Of a stretch of 64,000 nucleotides of DNA, positions 10,113 to 19,826 are shown one piece after another. The position numbers and the translations under genes are program-made. Numbering within the stretch: the first letter of the stretch is position 1; the number at the start of each line of letters is the position of its first letter. Below the pieces are notes generated by a model. It made no database searches. It was not told the DNA's origin and was given only the letters and a program-made list of their open reading frames with translations. Origin of the DNA: Larix kaempferi (taxonomy: Eukaryota > Streptophyta > Pinopsida > Pinales > Pinaceae); NCBI GenBank assembly GCA_027924585.1, contig BSBM01000637.1:5022001-5086000 (forward strand), in the 5' to 3' direction.

Positions 10113-11598
10113 TCACTTCCTCCTCGAATTATTTTCTATCTGAAGAACACCAAGCCTCTCTCTGAAGTACTCGAACTTCACTCTGGCTAGCGGTTTGGTC
10201 AACACATCTGCTATCTGCTCATTTGTCGCAAAATACAGGAGATTCATTGCTCCTCTCTGCACCATATCCCTGATATAGTGATATTTGATCTCGATATGCT
10301 TCGACTTGTCATGTAACATTGGGTTCTCAGACAACTTCACATAACTCTGGTTGTCATGGAAGATACAAGTAGCATCCAACTGGAGATCAAATAAATCTGA
10401 CAGTAGCTTCCTTAGCCATACTGCCTCGAAACTGGCCGAACAAGTTGCAACATACTCTACTTCGGTTGTATTCAGTGCTACGCAGGATTGCTTCCTACTA
10501 AAACAAGAGATCACACCTAATCCCATACTGAAGCAGCACCCCAAAGTGCTCTTCCTATCTGCAACACTGCTTGCCCAGTCTGAATCAACATAACCCTCCA
10601 GGTTAAACTTTTGATTCACATCATACTTGATCCCATAATCAACCGTACCCTTCAAGTAACTAAGAATATGCTTTATAGCAATCAAGGGAACATGTCTAGG
10701 ATCTGTCGGGAATTGGTTCAAGGTGTTCATAGTAAAGCAATTATCTTCTCTCATGTTCCTCAGGTACATAAAGGACCTAATCATCTGACGATACATCGTG
10801 GCATCAAATGAATCTGATGAAGCATCACTCAATAGCTTTAGGTTTGATTCCATAGGTGTGGCCATGGCCTTGCAGTCCATCATCCCAAACCGCTTCAAGA
10901 TCTCTACTGCATGCTTCCCTTGTCCAAGGAATATTCCATCTGCACTCTACCACACTTCCATACCTAGAAAGTAATGCATCATACCCAAGTCCTTCATCTC
11001 GAACTCATTAGCAAGCTTCCTCTTTGTGCCGGCAATCAACATATCCTCACTTGTCACAAATAGGTCATCCACATACAGTAGGAGTATCATTGAATTTCCT
11101 TCCTCAACCTTGTAGTAAAGGTTGGAATCCGCTTTACTCTTAGTAAATCCCAAACTAGTCAAGAAGCTGTCAATCTTGTTGTAACATGTCCTAGGTGCTT
11201 GTTTCAAACCGTACAAGTCTTTCTTTAATTTGCACACATGTGACTCCCTGTCATGTGTCTCAAATCTGAGTGGCTACTCCACATACACTTCCTCTTCGAC
11301 TACACCATTCAAGAAGTCTATCTTGACATCCATCCGGTGTATCTTCCACTTCGTCACTATAGCTAGAGCAAGTACTGTTCTAATGGAAGTGTATCTAGCT
11401 ACAGGTGGAAAAATTTCTTCATAGTCTATCCCTTCTTTCTGGGAGAAGCCATGAGCCATAAACCTTGCCTTGTATTTCTCTATGCTGCCATCTGCAACAT
11501 GCTTGATCTTGTAGATCCACTTGGAAGTCACAACATACTTCCCTTTTGGTCTCGGGACCACATCCTAGACATTATTCTTCATGATCGACTGGTACTCC
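10113..11598 (-). pseudogene. pol: Element C copia reverse transcriptase and RNase H
   Basis: Read on the minus strand, RT begins with KGKYVVTSKWIYKIKH near 11545-11500, continues with the palm helix MDVKIDFLNGVVEEEVYVE (the usual D-V-K-T-A-F-L-N-G) and LKKDLYGLKQAPR, and has the catalytic box LLLYVDDLFVT near 11090-11055. RNase H follows with GYVDSDWASS near 10600, VEYVATCSAS, HDNQSYVKLSEN near 10340, KHIEIKYHYIRDMV near 10290 and ADVLTKPLARVKF near 10190; the protein ends SRRK at 10113. The catalytic residues of both domains appear kept. Three stops break the frame, at about 11272, 10947 and 10898. Domain order and motifs are typical of plant Ty1/copia. Element F interrupts it upstream at 11599. 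Confidence 0.92.
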
Positions 11599-12340
11599 TG
11601 TGAAAATCCTCACAGCAGATCTAAGAAATGATGTATAACTCACAAGAGAATAATGGATTAAGCAAGAGAATAGAAGAAGAGTGATACATGCAGTATAATG
11701 AGCAACAGAATAATGTGGTACAATAGAACTCAGATAGAAGCAATAATACTTCGGTCATACTAGATTATTAATCACAACTGGACATATAAATAATACAATG
11801 CATGAGGAATTCGAATGCCTAAGGTGGCAATTCGAATTAGCCTTCATGGAGTGATCAAAGGATCACTGGAGTGTCATCGGAGCACAACTAGGTGTCCTCA
11901 TGATCATCGGAGCGCAAGTGGAAGTCTTCATCATCATCAGTGGAGTCATCAATGCTCAAGTAACTGTCAACCATCAGTCAAACTAACTCTGGTAGGTGTA
12001 AGTGAGTGTAACTCAATGTAACTAAGTGTATCTGAGTGCAAATCAATGTAACTTAGTGTAACTGACTGTAATGGACTGTAACTGAGTGACAACTGGACTG
12101 GTAGGTGAAGAAGGGCGAGTTGCTCCCTAAAATCAAGGAAGAAGGGCGCATTAAGCAACTGGAGGGCTAAAACTGAATAGTGAGAAGCTCCTGGGGGCTG
12201 GCTAACTGAGGGCTAGGTGCTGGACTGATGACTGGGAGGCATGCAAAATGCATGCAAACCCTAAAAGTGCATGCATGACTGAAAATGTAAATGATCAAAA
12301 TACTGGTGGGACTAGGATGGAGTATAGGAATATCCTAACA
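11599..12340 (-). repeat. Element F 3' LTR (left)
   Basis: 742 bp, TGTGAAAATCC...TATCCTAACA. It includes a minisatellite of about 10-bp units (about 12000-12092). The actcc duplication precedes it. Confidence 0.93.
12000..12092. repeat. 10-bp minisatellite in left LTR of F
   Basis: Imperfect tandem units of the form gtaactgagt, about nine copies. The other LTR of the same element has more units (15536-15673). Confidence 0.85.
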
Positions 12341-12354
12341 CCCCCCCTTAATCC
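12341..12354 (-). other. Element F polypurine tract
   Basis: The minus strand reads GGATTAAGGGGGGG directly upstream of the 3' LTR. Element G has GGATTAAAGCGAGG in the same place. Confidence 0.85.
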
Positions 12355-12526
12355 ATCCTGGGCTCTGGTAACTAAGACCAAAGGTCACCCAATACAATGA
12401 ATAATAACAATCAATAAACCAAGGAAGTGGAAAAATTTCATGGGAAACATACCCCCTCCTCAAAAAATAGACTGTAAGGCACACATAAAAATAAATGCTC
12501 CAAACTCAAGCATGTGTGATGCTTGG

Positions 12527-13672
12527 TCATATGTTTGGAGGTATCTTCTTCTTGGGAAGAAGTGGATCATGCTCAAAAAGCATATGCTTGTACTTGCTCT
12601 TCAGATCGAATGTGATGAGAACAAATCCAACAGTATGAGAATGATCCTTGAACCTGTGATTCGAATCAGCTGAGGTAGGATCAAATTTTTGAATGTGCAT
12701 ATAGTCCTTTGTCTTCTCCTTCGAACCACCATGGGTGAGATTATGCCAAAAAGAACTATTACATGTTTGCTTGAAATCAAAATCAGATTTAAGACTTTCA
12801 AAACAGTTTCTTGAGATCTCCTTTGAACCAGCAGGGGTGAGATCAAAACTATCATATGCATGAGAAATTTTCCCAAGCAGAAATTGCTTAGAACCCAAAT
12901 TAGATACAAGACTTGAATCATGGCTTCCTGAGATCTCCTTTGAACCATGAGAGGTGAGATCAAAACTAGTAGATGCATGAGAAATTATCCCAAGCGAATG
13001 GCAATGGCCATATTCTTCAATGACCTTCTGAAAGCATGAATTTATGATCATATAGTATTTTAAAAGAGATGTTTGCTGAAGAGGAGCGAATGCATTACCT
13101 CCATTAGCTGATTTGACCTCTGAAATAATCATGTGATCATGATGCAAACCAACAGACTCTGGTGCAAGAGAGGATTTAGGACCTTCTGCAATATCTAGAG
13201 TGTGAGCTGGCACAGAAAGAGAAGAAAGTTTGAGCATGAGCAGAGAATATGCAAGTTCTTTGTCAACAACTTCAATATGAGATGATATTGGTTCATGATC
13301 TGAGAGACCATCAAGAGGAGCGAATGCATCACTTTGTTTTCTTTCGAATGGGTTGGGACCAAGTCCTTCATTCTCTCTGCCAAATTTTCCATCCAGGTGA
13401 GCCCATATCTCTTTTGGAGTCCATAACTCTCTTGGAATTTCAACACCATCATGGTATTTGAATTGGAATCTCTGGTATGCAAACAAAGAAAACATTATTG
13501 CTGCAAAGTGCATGTCTCTTTTATTTAACCAGTCAATCTTCTCTTCAGGGGATTCGAACTCTCTTTCAAAATAACAATAAAAAAGATCATGGATCTTCAA
13601 GTCTGCTATCATTCTTGGTTTCCATTCATCATAGTTGAGTGGATCAGGAGGAGTAATTCTTGATGAATACAT
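12527..13672 (-). CDS. gag: Gag-like protein of element F (381 aa, intact)
   Basis: An uninterrupted ORF starts with ATG at 13672 about 155 bp after the primer-binding site and ends with TGA at 12527. The N-terminal 100 residues resemble the copia-type Gag N-terminus: LNYDEWKPRMIADLKIHDL, a hydrophobic helix around FAAIMFSLFAYQRFQF, and ELWTPKEIWAHLDGKFGRE. The C-terminal half is serine/histidine rich and repeats a motif of the form F-D-L-T-x-x-G-S-K-E about three times, ending in a basic LLPKKKIPPN. There is no zinc knuckle, protease, RT or integrase. Element G encodes a homologue of almost the same length (379 codons). A role in packaging the element RNA is an inference; no function is proven. 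Confidence 0.8.
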   Translation of the reverse strand: MYSSRITPPDPLNYDEWKPRMIADLKIHDLFYCYFEREFESPEEKIDWLNKRDMHFAAIMFSLFAYQRFQFKYHDGVEIPRELWTPKEIWAHLDGKFGRENEGLGPNPFERKQSDAFAPLDGLSDHEPISSHIEVVDKELAYSLLMLKLSSLSVPAHTLDIAEGPKSSLAPESVGLHHDHMIISEVKSANGGNAFAPLQQTSLLKYYMIINSCFQKVIEEYGHCHSLGIISHASTSFDLTSHGSKEISGSHDSSLVSNLGSKQFLLGKISHAYDSFDLTPAGSKEISRNCFESLKSDFDFKQTCNSSFWHNLTHGGSKEKTKDYMHIQKFDPTSADSNHRFKDHSHTVGFVLITFDLKSKYKHMLFEHDPLLPKKKIPPNI

Positions 13673-13826
13673 TGGAGCTGTAGAGGACCTGCAAAAACAA
13701 TATAGAATAACTGCAACTGCTACTACTGCAAAAAATGCAGAAACTGCTGCAACTGCTGCACTCGAAATCTTGGTAATAACCTACAAAAAAACTCTCAAGA
13801 ATGGAGATAAACAATTCTCTCAACAT

Positions 13827-13838
13827 GCTCTGATACCA
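13827..13838 (-). other. Element F primer-binding site (initiator tRNA-Met)
   Basis: On the minus strand it reads exactly TGGTATCAGAGC and directly adjoins the 5' LTR. Confidence 0.93.
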
Positions 13839-13942
13839 TGTGAAAATCCTCACAGCAGATCTAAGAGATGATGTATAAATCACAAGAGAATAATGGATTA
13901 AGCAAGAGAATAGAAGAAGAGTGATACATGCAGTATAATGAG

Positions 13943-15230
13943 TGTCACGTCCCCACCCATCATACCAGTGCAATGGAGGGGATCGTGAGGCTAAAACCGG
14001 GCATCCAGCCCCATGTACCTATTAAGTAAGCATTCATTACATATGAAGAGGCAAAAATATTAACATTACACAGTAGAAGTAATTTCATTTACACATTCAC
14101 CATACATTCAAGATATTCATCAATTAAATAATTGAAAGATGGCACAAGAGAATCCTTATCTTTAATAGAGTAGTCCCAATCAACTAGCTATGTCGCGGCA
14201 ACGTTCCACCAAGCCATAGGCTCTTCGACAGCTTGTACTGAGCCCGTCCGAAGGTCACCCCCGAGCTGGGCATGATTCTCACAAGGGAAAGGGAACATTC
14301 CAGCTCAACCACTGCCCAATAACCATTTTATCTCAGCCAAGCCAGAATAATGGATTACCCATCACCCATACCCCAACATACTCTTTTTTCTCACAACAAA
14401 ATGATTATTGACAGGGTTACACATTTACAATAGAGTTGTTCACGAAACAGGGTCCACATTGGTTCTCCCAGCTCGTGGTTCACCCAATGAACTGTGAAAT
14501 TTTGATTTCAACCCCAGGGAGCAAAACCGATTTCTCTCGATGGGTTAGGATCCCTTCCAATGGCCTAAACGACCTCCAGGAAGACCCAAAACGTTCTGCT
14601 CTCTTCCCCCACTAGTAACCAACACAAAAACGCCCCTTCCCAGCTAAAAGATGAAGGGAAACACAGAAAAACGAGGGAGGAAAACGCCCAGGAAGCTAGA
14701 GCTGCGTGAGAGAGCAAGGCCATACTGAATAATGGCTTAGGCAGCCATTTCGTGGCTCTATTCTTGCCCCAAGAGGCCAACACGTTTTTCCATGGAGGGT
14801 GGCTTGCCCATACCCGATTTTGGACAGCCATACCTCCCCATTCCCAAGGCATTAACTTCCCCAACCAACTCTTGGGAGAAATCAATGGTTGGGTACAAAA
14901 GTCAACATGGGTAGCTGAGGGTTTGATGGGTTTTCTCATTGACACTTGGCTTGACTCTATTGGCTCAAGGGTTTGAATGTTTTCCCTCCCAATTCCTTGT
15001 GAAATCATGCCCCCATCTCTTTGTTGCATTGCATAGCTAGTTGTGGGTATTTTTATTAAAATGCATATTACATGCTATTTGAATTTCCACTGTGCATTGC
15101 TAGCACGCAAACCATATGCATCACGAAATCGATGGCGGGGGCCTTGGCCTTGAGCTCCTCACCATGATTTCCTAACAATATTACATCATTTATAATGTTA
15201 ATGCCATGGGGCCAAACTGGGGACATTACA
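13943..15230 (+). repeat. Element H: solo LTR of a gypsy element
   Basis: 1,288 bp opening TGTCACGTCCCC and closing GGGGACATTACA, flanked by perfect atgag (13938-13942 and 15231-15235). There is no internal sequence, so this is a solo LTR left by LTR-LTR recombination. Start, end and several internal blocks (for example gagctgggcatgattct and the ttccacc-caagccataggc region) match LTR I, so the plus orientation is assigned by that comparison. Open stretches on both strands here are not genes. Confidence 0.9.
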
Positions 15231-15535
15231 ATGAGCAACAAAATAATGTGGTACAGTAGAACTCGGATAGAAGCAATAATACTTCGGTCATACTAGATTA
15301 TTAATCACAAATGGACATATAAATGATACAATGCATGAGGAATTCGAATGCCTAAGGTGGCAATTCGAATTAGCCTTCATGGAGTGATCAAAGGATCACT
15401 GGAGTGTCATCGGAGCACAACTAGGTGTCCTCATGATCATCGGAGCACAACTGGAAGTCTTCATCATCATCAGTGGAGTCATCAATGCTCAAGTAACTAT
15501 CAACCATCAGTCAAACTAACTCTGGTAGGTGTAAG

Positions 15536-15673
15536 TGAGTGTAACTCAATGTAACTAAGTGTAACTGACTGTAACTGACTGTAACTGAGTGTAACTGAGT
15601 GCAACTCAATGTAACTCAGTGTAACTGAGTGTAACTGACTGTAACGGACTGTAACTGAGTGTAACTGAGTGAC
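15536..15673. repeat. 10-bp minisatellite in right LTR of F
   Basis: About 13-14 units of the form gtaactgagt/gtaactgact, against about nine in the left LTR. The two LTRs were identical at insertion, so the array changed length afterwards. Confidence 0.85.
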
Positions 15674-15912
15674 AACTGGACTGGTAGGTGAAGAAGGGCG
15701 ATTTGCTCCCTAAAATCAAGGAAGAAGGGCGCATTAAGCAACTGGAGGGCTAAAACTGAATAGTGAGAAGCTCTTGGGGGTTGGCTAACTGAGGGCTAGG
15801 TGCTGTACTGATGACTGGGATGCATGCAAACCCTAAAAGTGCATGCATGACTGAAAATGTAAATGATCAAAATACTGGTGGGACTAGGATGGAGTATAGG
15901 AATATCCTAACA

Positions 15913-16061
15913 ACTCCTCCATCACGGCATCCTTCCATTACTGCATCCCAGATCCTGGGAACTTCAGATTCTTCAATATCTTCAATAGGTAGTTTTCTGG
16001 ATTTGTTGAGTCTTTGTCGCTTGTTCTTCGAAACAAGTATCTCTTGTAGGTGATGGTACAC
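15913..16061 (-). pseudogene. pol: Element C pol, segment just upstream of RT
   Basis: This is the continuation of the copia reading frame on the other side of element F, starting with the second actcc duplication. The minus strand reads RKLPIEDIEESEVPRIWDAV, the linker that normally lies between integrase and RT and ends in the W-x-x-A-M type motif. The matching region of element J is at about 53719-53928. Upstream of it no integrase is visible. Confidence 0.7.
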
Positions 16062-18680
16062 AATCTTTCCTACAAGACAAGTTCAATTGCATGATTAGAA
16101 ACATCTCATAGATTTTAGAACAAATTCTTACACATAAAGACATAAGTCATACATTCATGCAATTATCTTAGACAATGCTTTAATACAACATTTATCCATA
16201 TCCCGTAACTTTCTATATGCCTTGCATCTATACGGGAACATTTTTAAGAGTGTGCACAACTCCCAACATGTCAGCAACGATGTTTCATTCTAGATAAGTA
16301 GCAATGGAATGTTGTACAATACCATAAGCCACTTACCCATTACTTGTATATTAGTAGTATCTTGTTCATTAATGCAACTTTTCTAATATGCATAATATAC
16401 ATCCTTAATCTAGGAACATAAGTATGTACATGACTGAACAACATTATTTAAGTAATCATATATACAAGAAATGACAATTCAAATACTTATCTTTGTTTGG
16501 TTGTTGGGTGGATTCCCTCTCAATCTTTGCTTCCTTGCAGGAACTACTAGAGTGTGCTCCCTCTTGATCTTTGCTTCTTGGATTATTTGTCCTTGAACTT
16601 ATATCTATCCTGGACCACTATGCATGCTTAAGTGTGCACTAGTTTCATCATTGTGTCATCCTCAAGATCTCATACATAATCATGCATTCATTAGTATAAT
16701 CTCAATACTATAAAAAACATTATGATTCTAAATAATCTTAAACATGTATGGTCATGGTCATTTCATACACAGGTAATTTATCACATGCATTAGTATTTCA
16801 AGGTTTCAGGGAGGACTTCTTTTACTCATGCATATTCTTATTTGACCATAGGACTCTTCTGGTTTGTGATATCATCAATCAAAGTAAGAAGCATAATATG
16901 CATAAACCCATGATTACTCAAACTTATAACTTCATGAATAATCATTATCAATCATACAAAAAGTATACTTATATAAGATCCTACCACAAGGTAGGATTCT
17001 CACTTGATATAGGAAAAACATACCTGGATTATCATGTTTGCGAGTTATGTCTAACATACCCAAACAATGTCTTCTTTGTTCTCTTCAATGTTTTAGAGAC
17101 CTTGTGCTAGTAACCTGCATATCTCATAAGTTAAGCATTGTAGAACCAAATTATACATACCTCGTAAGTAGAGCTTCTATGTGACCAATGGCTATGGATG
17201 AGTCTTTGTCTTCATGTCACCATGGTCATATGTTCTCGATCTAGAACTTGATTTTTCTTTCTTGATGTACCTTTCATGTTAGCAAACAACATCATCCTCA
17301 TACAACAGCACAGTGCATTAGTACAATCATAAGTGTCATAACCCTAATCAATGAATGTCTTCTATCATTCACATGCATTCATACTTTTACTAAGGTGATA
17401 AGACAAGTCTAAAATTAATCAAGATTGTACTAACCTCAATAATATGAAGACAAACATATCATCAACTTAATCATGAACAGATTTCAAAACATACATGTAT
17501 CTCCTCAAGTCATACCTATCGAGATTGCTTGTAGTCTTCTTTTGTAAGGCCTTATCCTCATCTCCCTCTGGAACTAGAACTTCTTCACTTCTGTAGGTCT
17601 CCAAATTATTCTCTTCTAGGATTAACCCAATCCACTTTGATTTGCTAAAACTGGATCTGGAGTTAGCTAGGGTTTGGCAGAGAAACCCTAAAAATCCTAA
17701 CTTGGAATTTCAAAATTCTATCTAGACAGCGAGATGCATTTGACTGAGGTGAGAAAACTGGTGTGCTCATATTTTCAAAACTTCAAAAATTGACCCTTCC
17801 AAAATGACCTACGAATTTCGGATCTGCAATTTCTGTCAAAATATGGTTTTCTAGTTTTCTGGTCCAAAAACCAAACTAGGGTTTGATAGATCCCGAGGTT
17901 CTACCCAACCAAAAACTTCTATCTTGGTCTCTAAATATTTATTTTTATGAGGAGAGAAATCCTGTGTTGAGATCACTCCAAAATTCCACTTCTGTCAAAA
18001 TCCCTAATTTCCCGCAACAGTGACGAGCCAAAAATGAAAGTGCTCATAATCCAATTCTGTTTGGATAGAAATATATACCATATGTTTTCTGGTGTATCTC
18101 TGAAATTTTGGATCCTTGGGGTCTAAAACTTCAGCCTGTGGTAGAATGACCTGTCATCTTCAAATCCCCACATATATGAGCTCCAATGGATTCTCGATGA
18201 GAGAGATATGCTAAGTGTCATAACATGACCTGTTTATGGGATGAAACATCATAGCAAATTTGTATGGAGTTCCACGTGTCACTATTTTAACTTCGACCTC
18301 TGAAACTTGGACCTGTGAAGATATAGTTCGTTCCCTAACTGCCATGTCTTATGAAATTTCATTTGGAACTTCCTATCCCGATATATGACCTTTTTTCCTA
18401 GGTCACATGTTTAGGGTTGCATTCTGGAAGAGGAAGAAACCCTAACTTGTACGAATCATATCTCACAAAGTAAAACAAATTTGAGGTTTATATTCAGAGA
18501 TAAGGTACATGAACATTTCATCTTTGGCGTGTAAAAGTTTCAGATCCTAAACCTTCTCCAAAACTGATTTATAGAGAAAGTTCCATGATGACTAGTTTTT
18601 ACTATACCAAGCCCTACCTTCCAATTTGTTGCAAGTGTAACAAGTGTCGTAAATGCCATACAATGCCTTCCTTCAGGATA
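16062..18680 (-). other. Element C non-coding leader in place of gag and integrase
   Basis: About 2.6 kb with no credible coding sequence on either strand lies between the primer-binding site and the RT linker, where Gag, protease and integrase should be. A homologous block is present in element J (about 53930-56690), with long near-identical stretches such as the one at 17140-17270 versus 55090-55225. I recognise no gene in it. The 120-codon plus-strand ORF at 16748-17110 has no family features. Confidence 0.75.
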
Positions 18681-18692
18681 GCTATGATACCA
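18681..18692 (-). other. Element C primer-binding site (initiator tRNA-Met)
   Basis: On the minus strand it reads TGGTATCATAGC, one mismatch from the usual TGGTATCAGAGC, directly downstream of the 5' LTR. Confidence 0.85.
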
Positions 18693-19079
18693 TGTTAGTT
18701 TTTCATCATTTAATTCAATATGATCTAGGATCTTAACTGAGAGAACAACATGTATAGCATATCAAACCCAAGAGACACAAAGCATTTCACCAGGGAAAAC
18801 CAAGAAGGTGAAAAACCCTTCAACTTCCTCAGAGATAGAATGAGCACCAATACAAAGATCACAAAGCTCAAACCCCAAAACAAGAGATAGTCTCCTAGGA
18901 TCTTCTCCTTTTCCACTTTTGTACACTCCCCCTCTCTCTCACTAATGTGTAGTGAGTGAGTGTGTGAATGAATAAAATGAGAGACTCACACTATCTATTT
19001 ATACAATGACTTGACCTGCCTTTAACCCTAACTGGGTTGACTTCCTAAGGAAGCCTAATAACCCATACACATGACCCAT
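18693..19079 (-). repeat. Element C 5' LTR (right), first part
   Basis: It opens TGTTAGTTTTTCATC like the left LTR and aligns with it until 19079, where element D is inserted after cccat. The rest of the LTR is at 34308-34508. Confidence 0.92.
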
Positions 19080-19783
19080 TGTTGGCACAGGATAGATCCG
19101 CAGGAAGTGTGGAAGCCGACAGATGCGAAAGGGTCATTCCACGGAAAAAGGACCTTTCGTCGTTTTTACGGAAGCATAAGATTTGTTAGATTAGTCAAGT
19201 CGACCATGTGGACCATTTTGTAATAGAATAGAAGAATATAAATAGAGTAGGATTGTAATCCTAAGGGCATTGAAATGTTGGATATTAACCCTATCTTTTG
19301 GGTTCGTTCTATATCCACGATATGATGACTTGACAGTTTCTACGAGGCTTATTCTGCAGGTTTTGATGAATGAATGAGGATGTTCGGTTATGATATGAAT
19401 TTTGTTGTTGTGCAATGATGCGATGATGAATAATGGGTTATGTGAATGTTTTCTGTCGATTGATGTGAATATGTTGTTGAGTATGTTCTGAATGTATGTG
19501 TTAGAAAATGTGAATGATTTATGATGCAGATGACTAGTTAATAATATGTTATGAATACTAAAATCTTTGGTTAGTGCGAAGGTAATGTGCGCATATCCTC
19601 TACACAACTGCGGAAGCTTGGTTCCAACAAACCTCTTATCCACCTCGGGTGAGACTACACTTGCTCTCCAAGTGTTGCTGGAAAGGGTTACACCTTTTCA
19701 GGACAGTGTATAAGGGAGTTAGGTTGATAGTTTGTTGGAGACAGTGCGGAATGAACCCCTGTTGATAAGATTTTGCGTCAACA
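19080..19783 (+). repeat. Element D 5' LTR
   Basis: 704 bp, TGTTGGCACAGG...TGCGTCAACA, the same length as the 3' LTR at 33604-34307. TATAAATA at 19237-19244 is the likely promoter. Open stretches on the minus strand in it are by chance. Confidence 0.93.
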
Positions 19784-19785
19784 AA

Positions 19786-19803
19786 TGGTTCCATTGTCGG
19801 GGC
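19786..19803 (+). other. Element D primer-binding site (tRNA-Asp-like)
   Basis: TGGTTCCATTGTCGGGGC follows the LTR after two bases. It resembles the tRNA-Asp type site (TGGCGCCGTTGCCGGGG) with a few substitutions, mostly transitions. The tRNA assignment is inferred. Confidence 0.6.
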
Positions 19804-19826
19804 CCTAAGGAAGAAGAGAAGACGAT

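Larger units (their letters stand above)
11599..15912 (-). mobile_element. Element F: gag-only LTR retrotransposon, no pol
   Basis: Two LTRs of one family (11599-12340 and 13839-15912, the latter split by solo LTR H) enclose 1,498 bp of internal sequence. The TSD is actcc (11594-11598 and 15913-15917). A polypurine tract adjoins the left LTR and an exact initiator tRNA-Met primer-binding site adjoins the right LTR, so the element reads on the minus strand. The internal region contains one intact ORF of 381 codons with a Gag-like N-terminus and nothing else. There is no room for pol. This is the architecture described for terminal-repeat elements with a GAG domain (TR-GAG). Confidence 0.93.
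13839..15912 (-). repeat. Element F 5' LTR (right), split by H
   Basis: It starts TGTGAAAATCC and ends CCTAACA like the left LTR. Solo LTR H (13943-15230) interrupts it. Without H and one atgag it is about 781 bp, longer than the left LTR mainly because of a longer minisatellite. Confidence 0.92.

Noticed and set aside
14565-15029. 154-codon minus-strand ORF
   Set aside because: It lies inside solo LTR H, has no family motif, and the homologous LTR I does not keep it.
16748-17110. 120-codon plus-strand ORF in the C leader
   Set aside because: It is antisense to the element, without motifs, and is broken in the homologous leader of J.
19191-19643. 150-codon minus-strand ORF
   Set aside because: It lies in the D LTR; the 3' LTR copy keeps only part of it, so it is not conserved.
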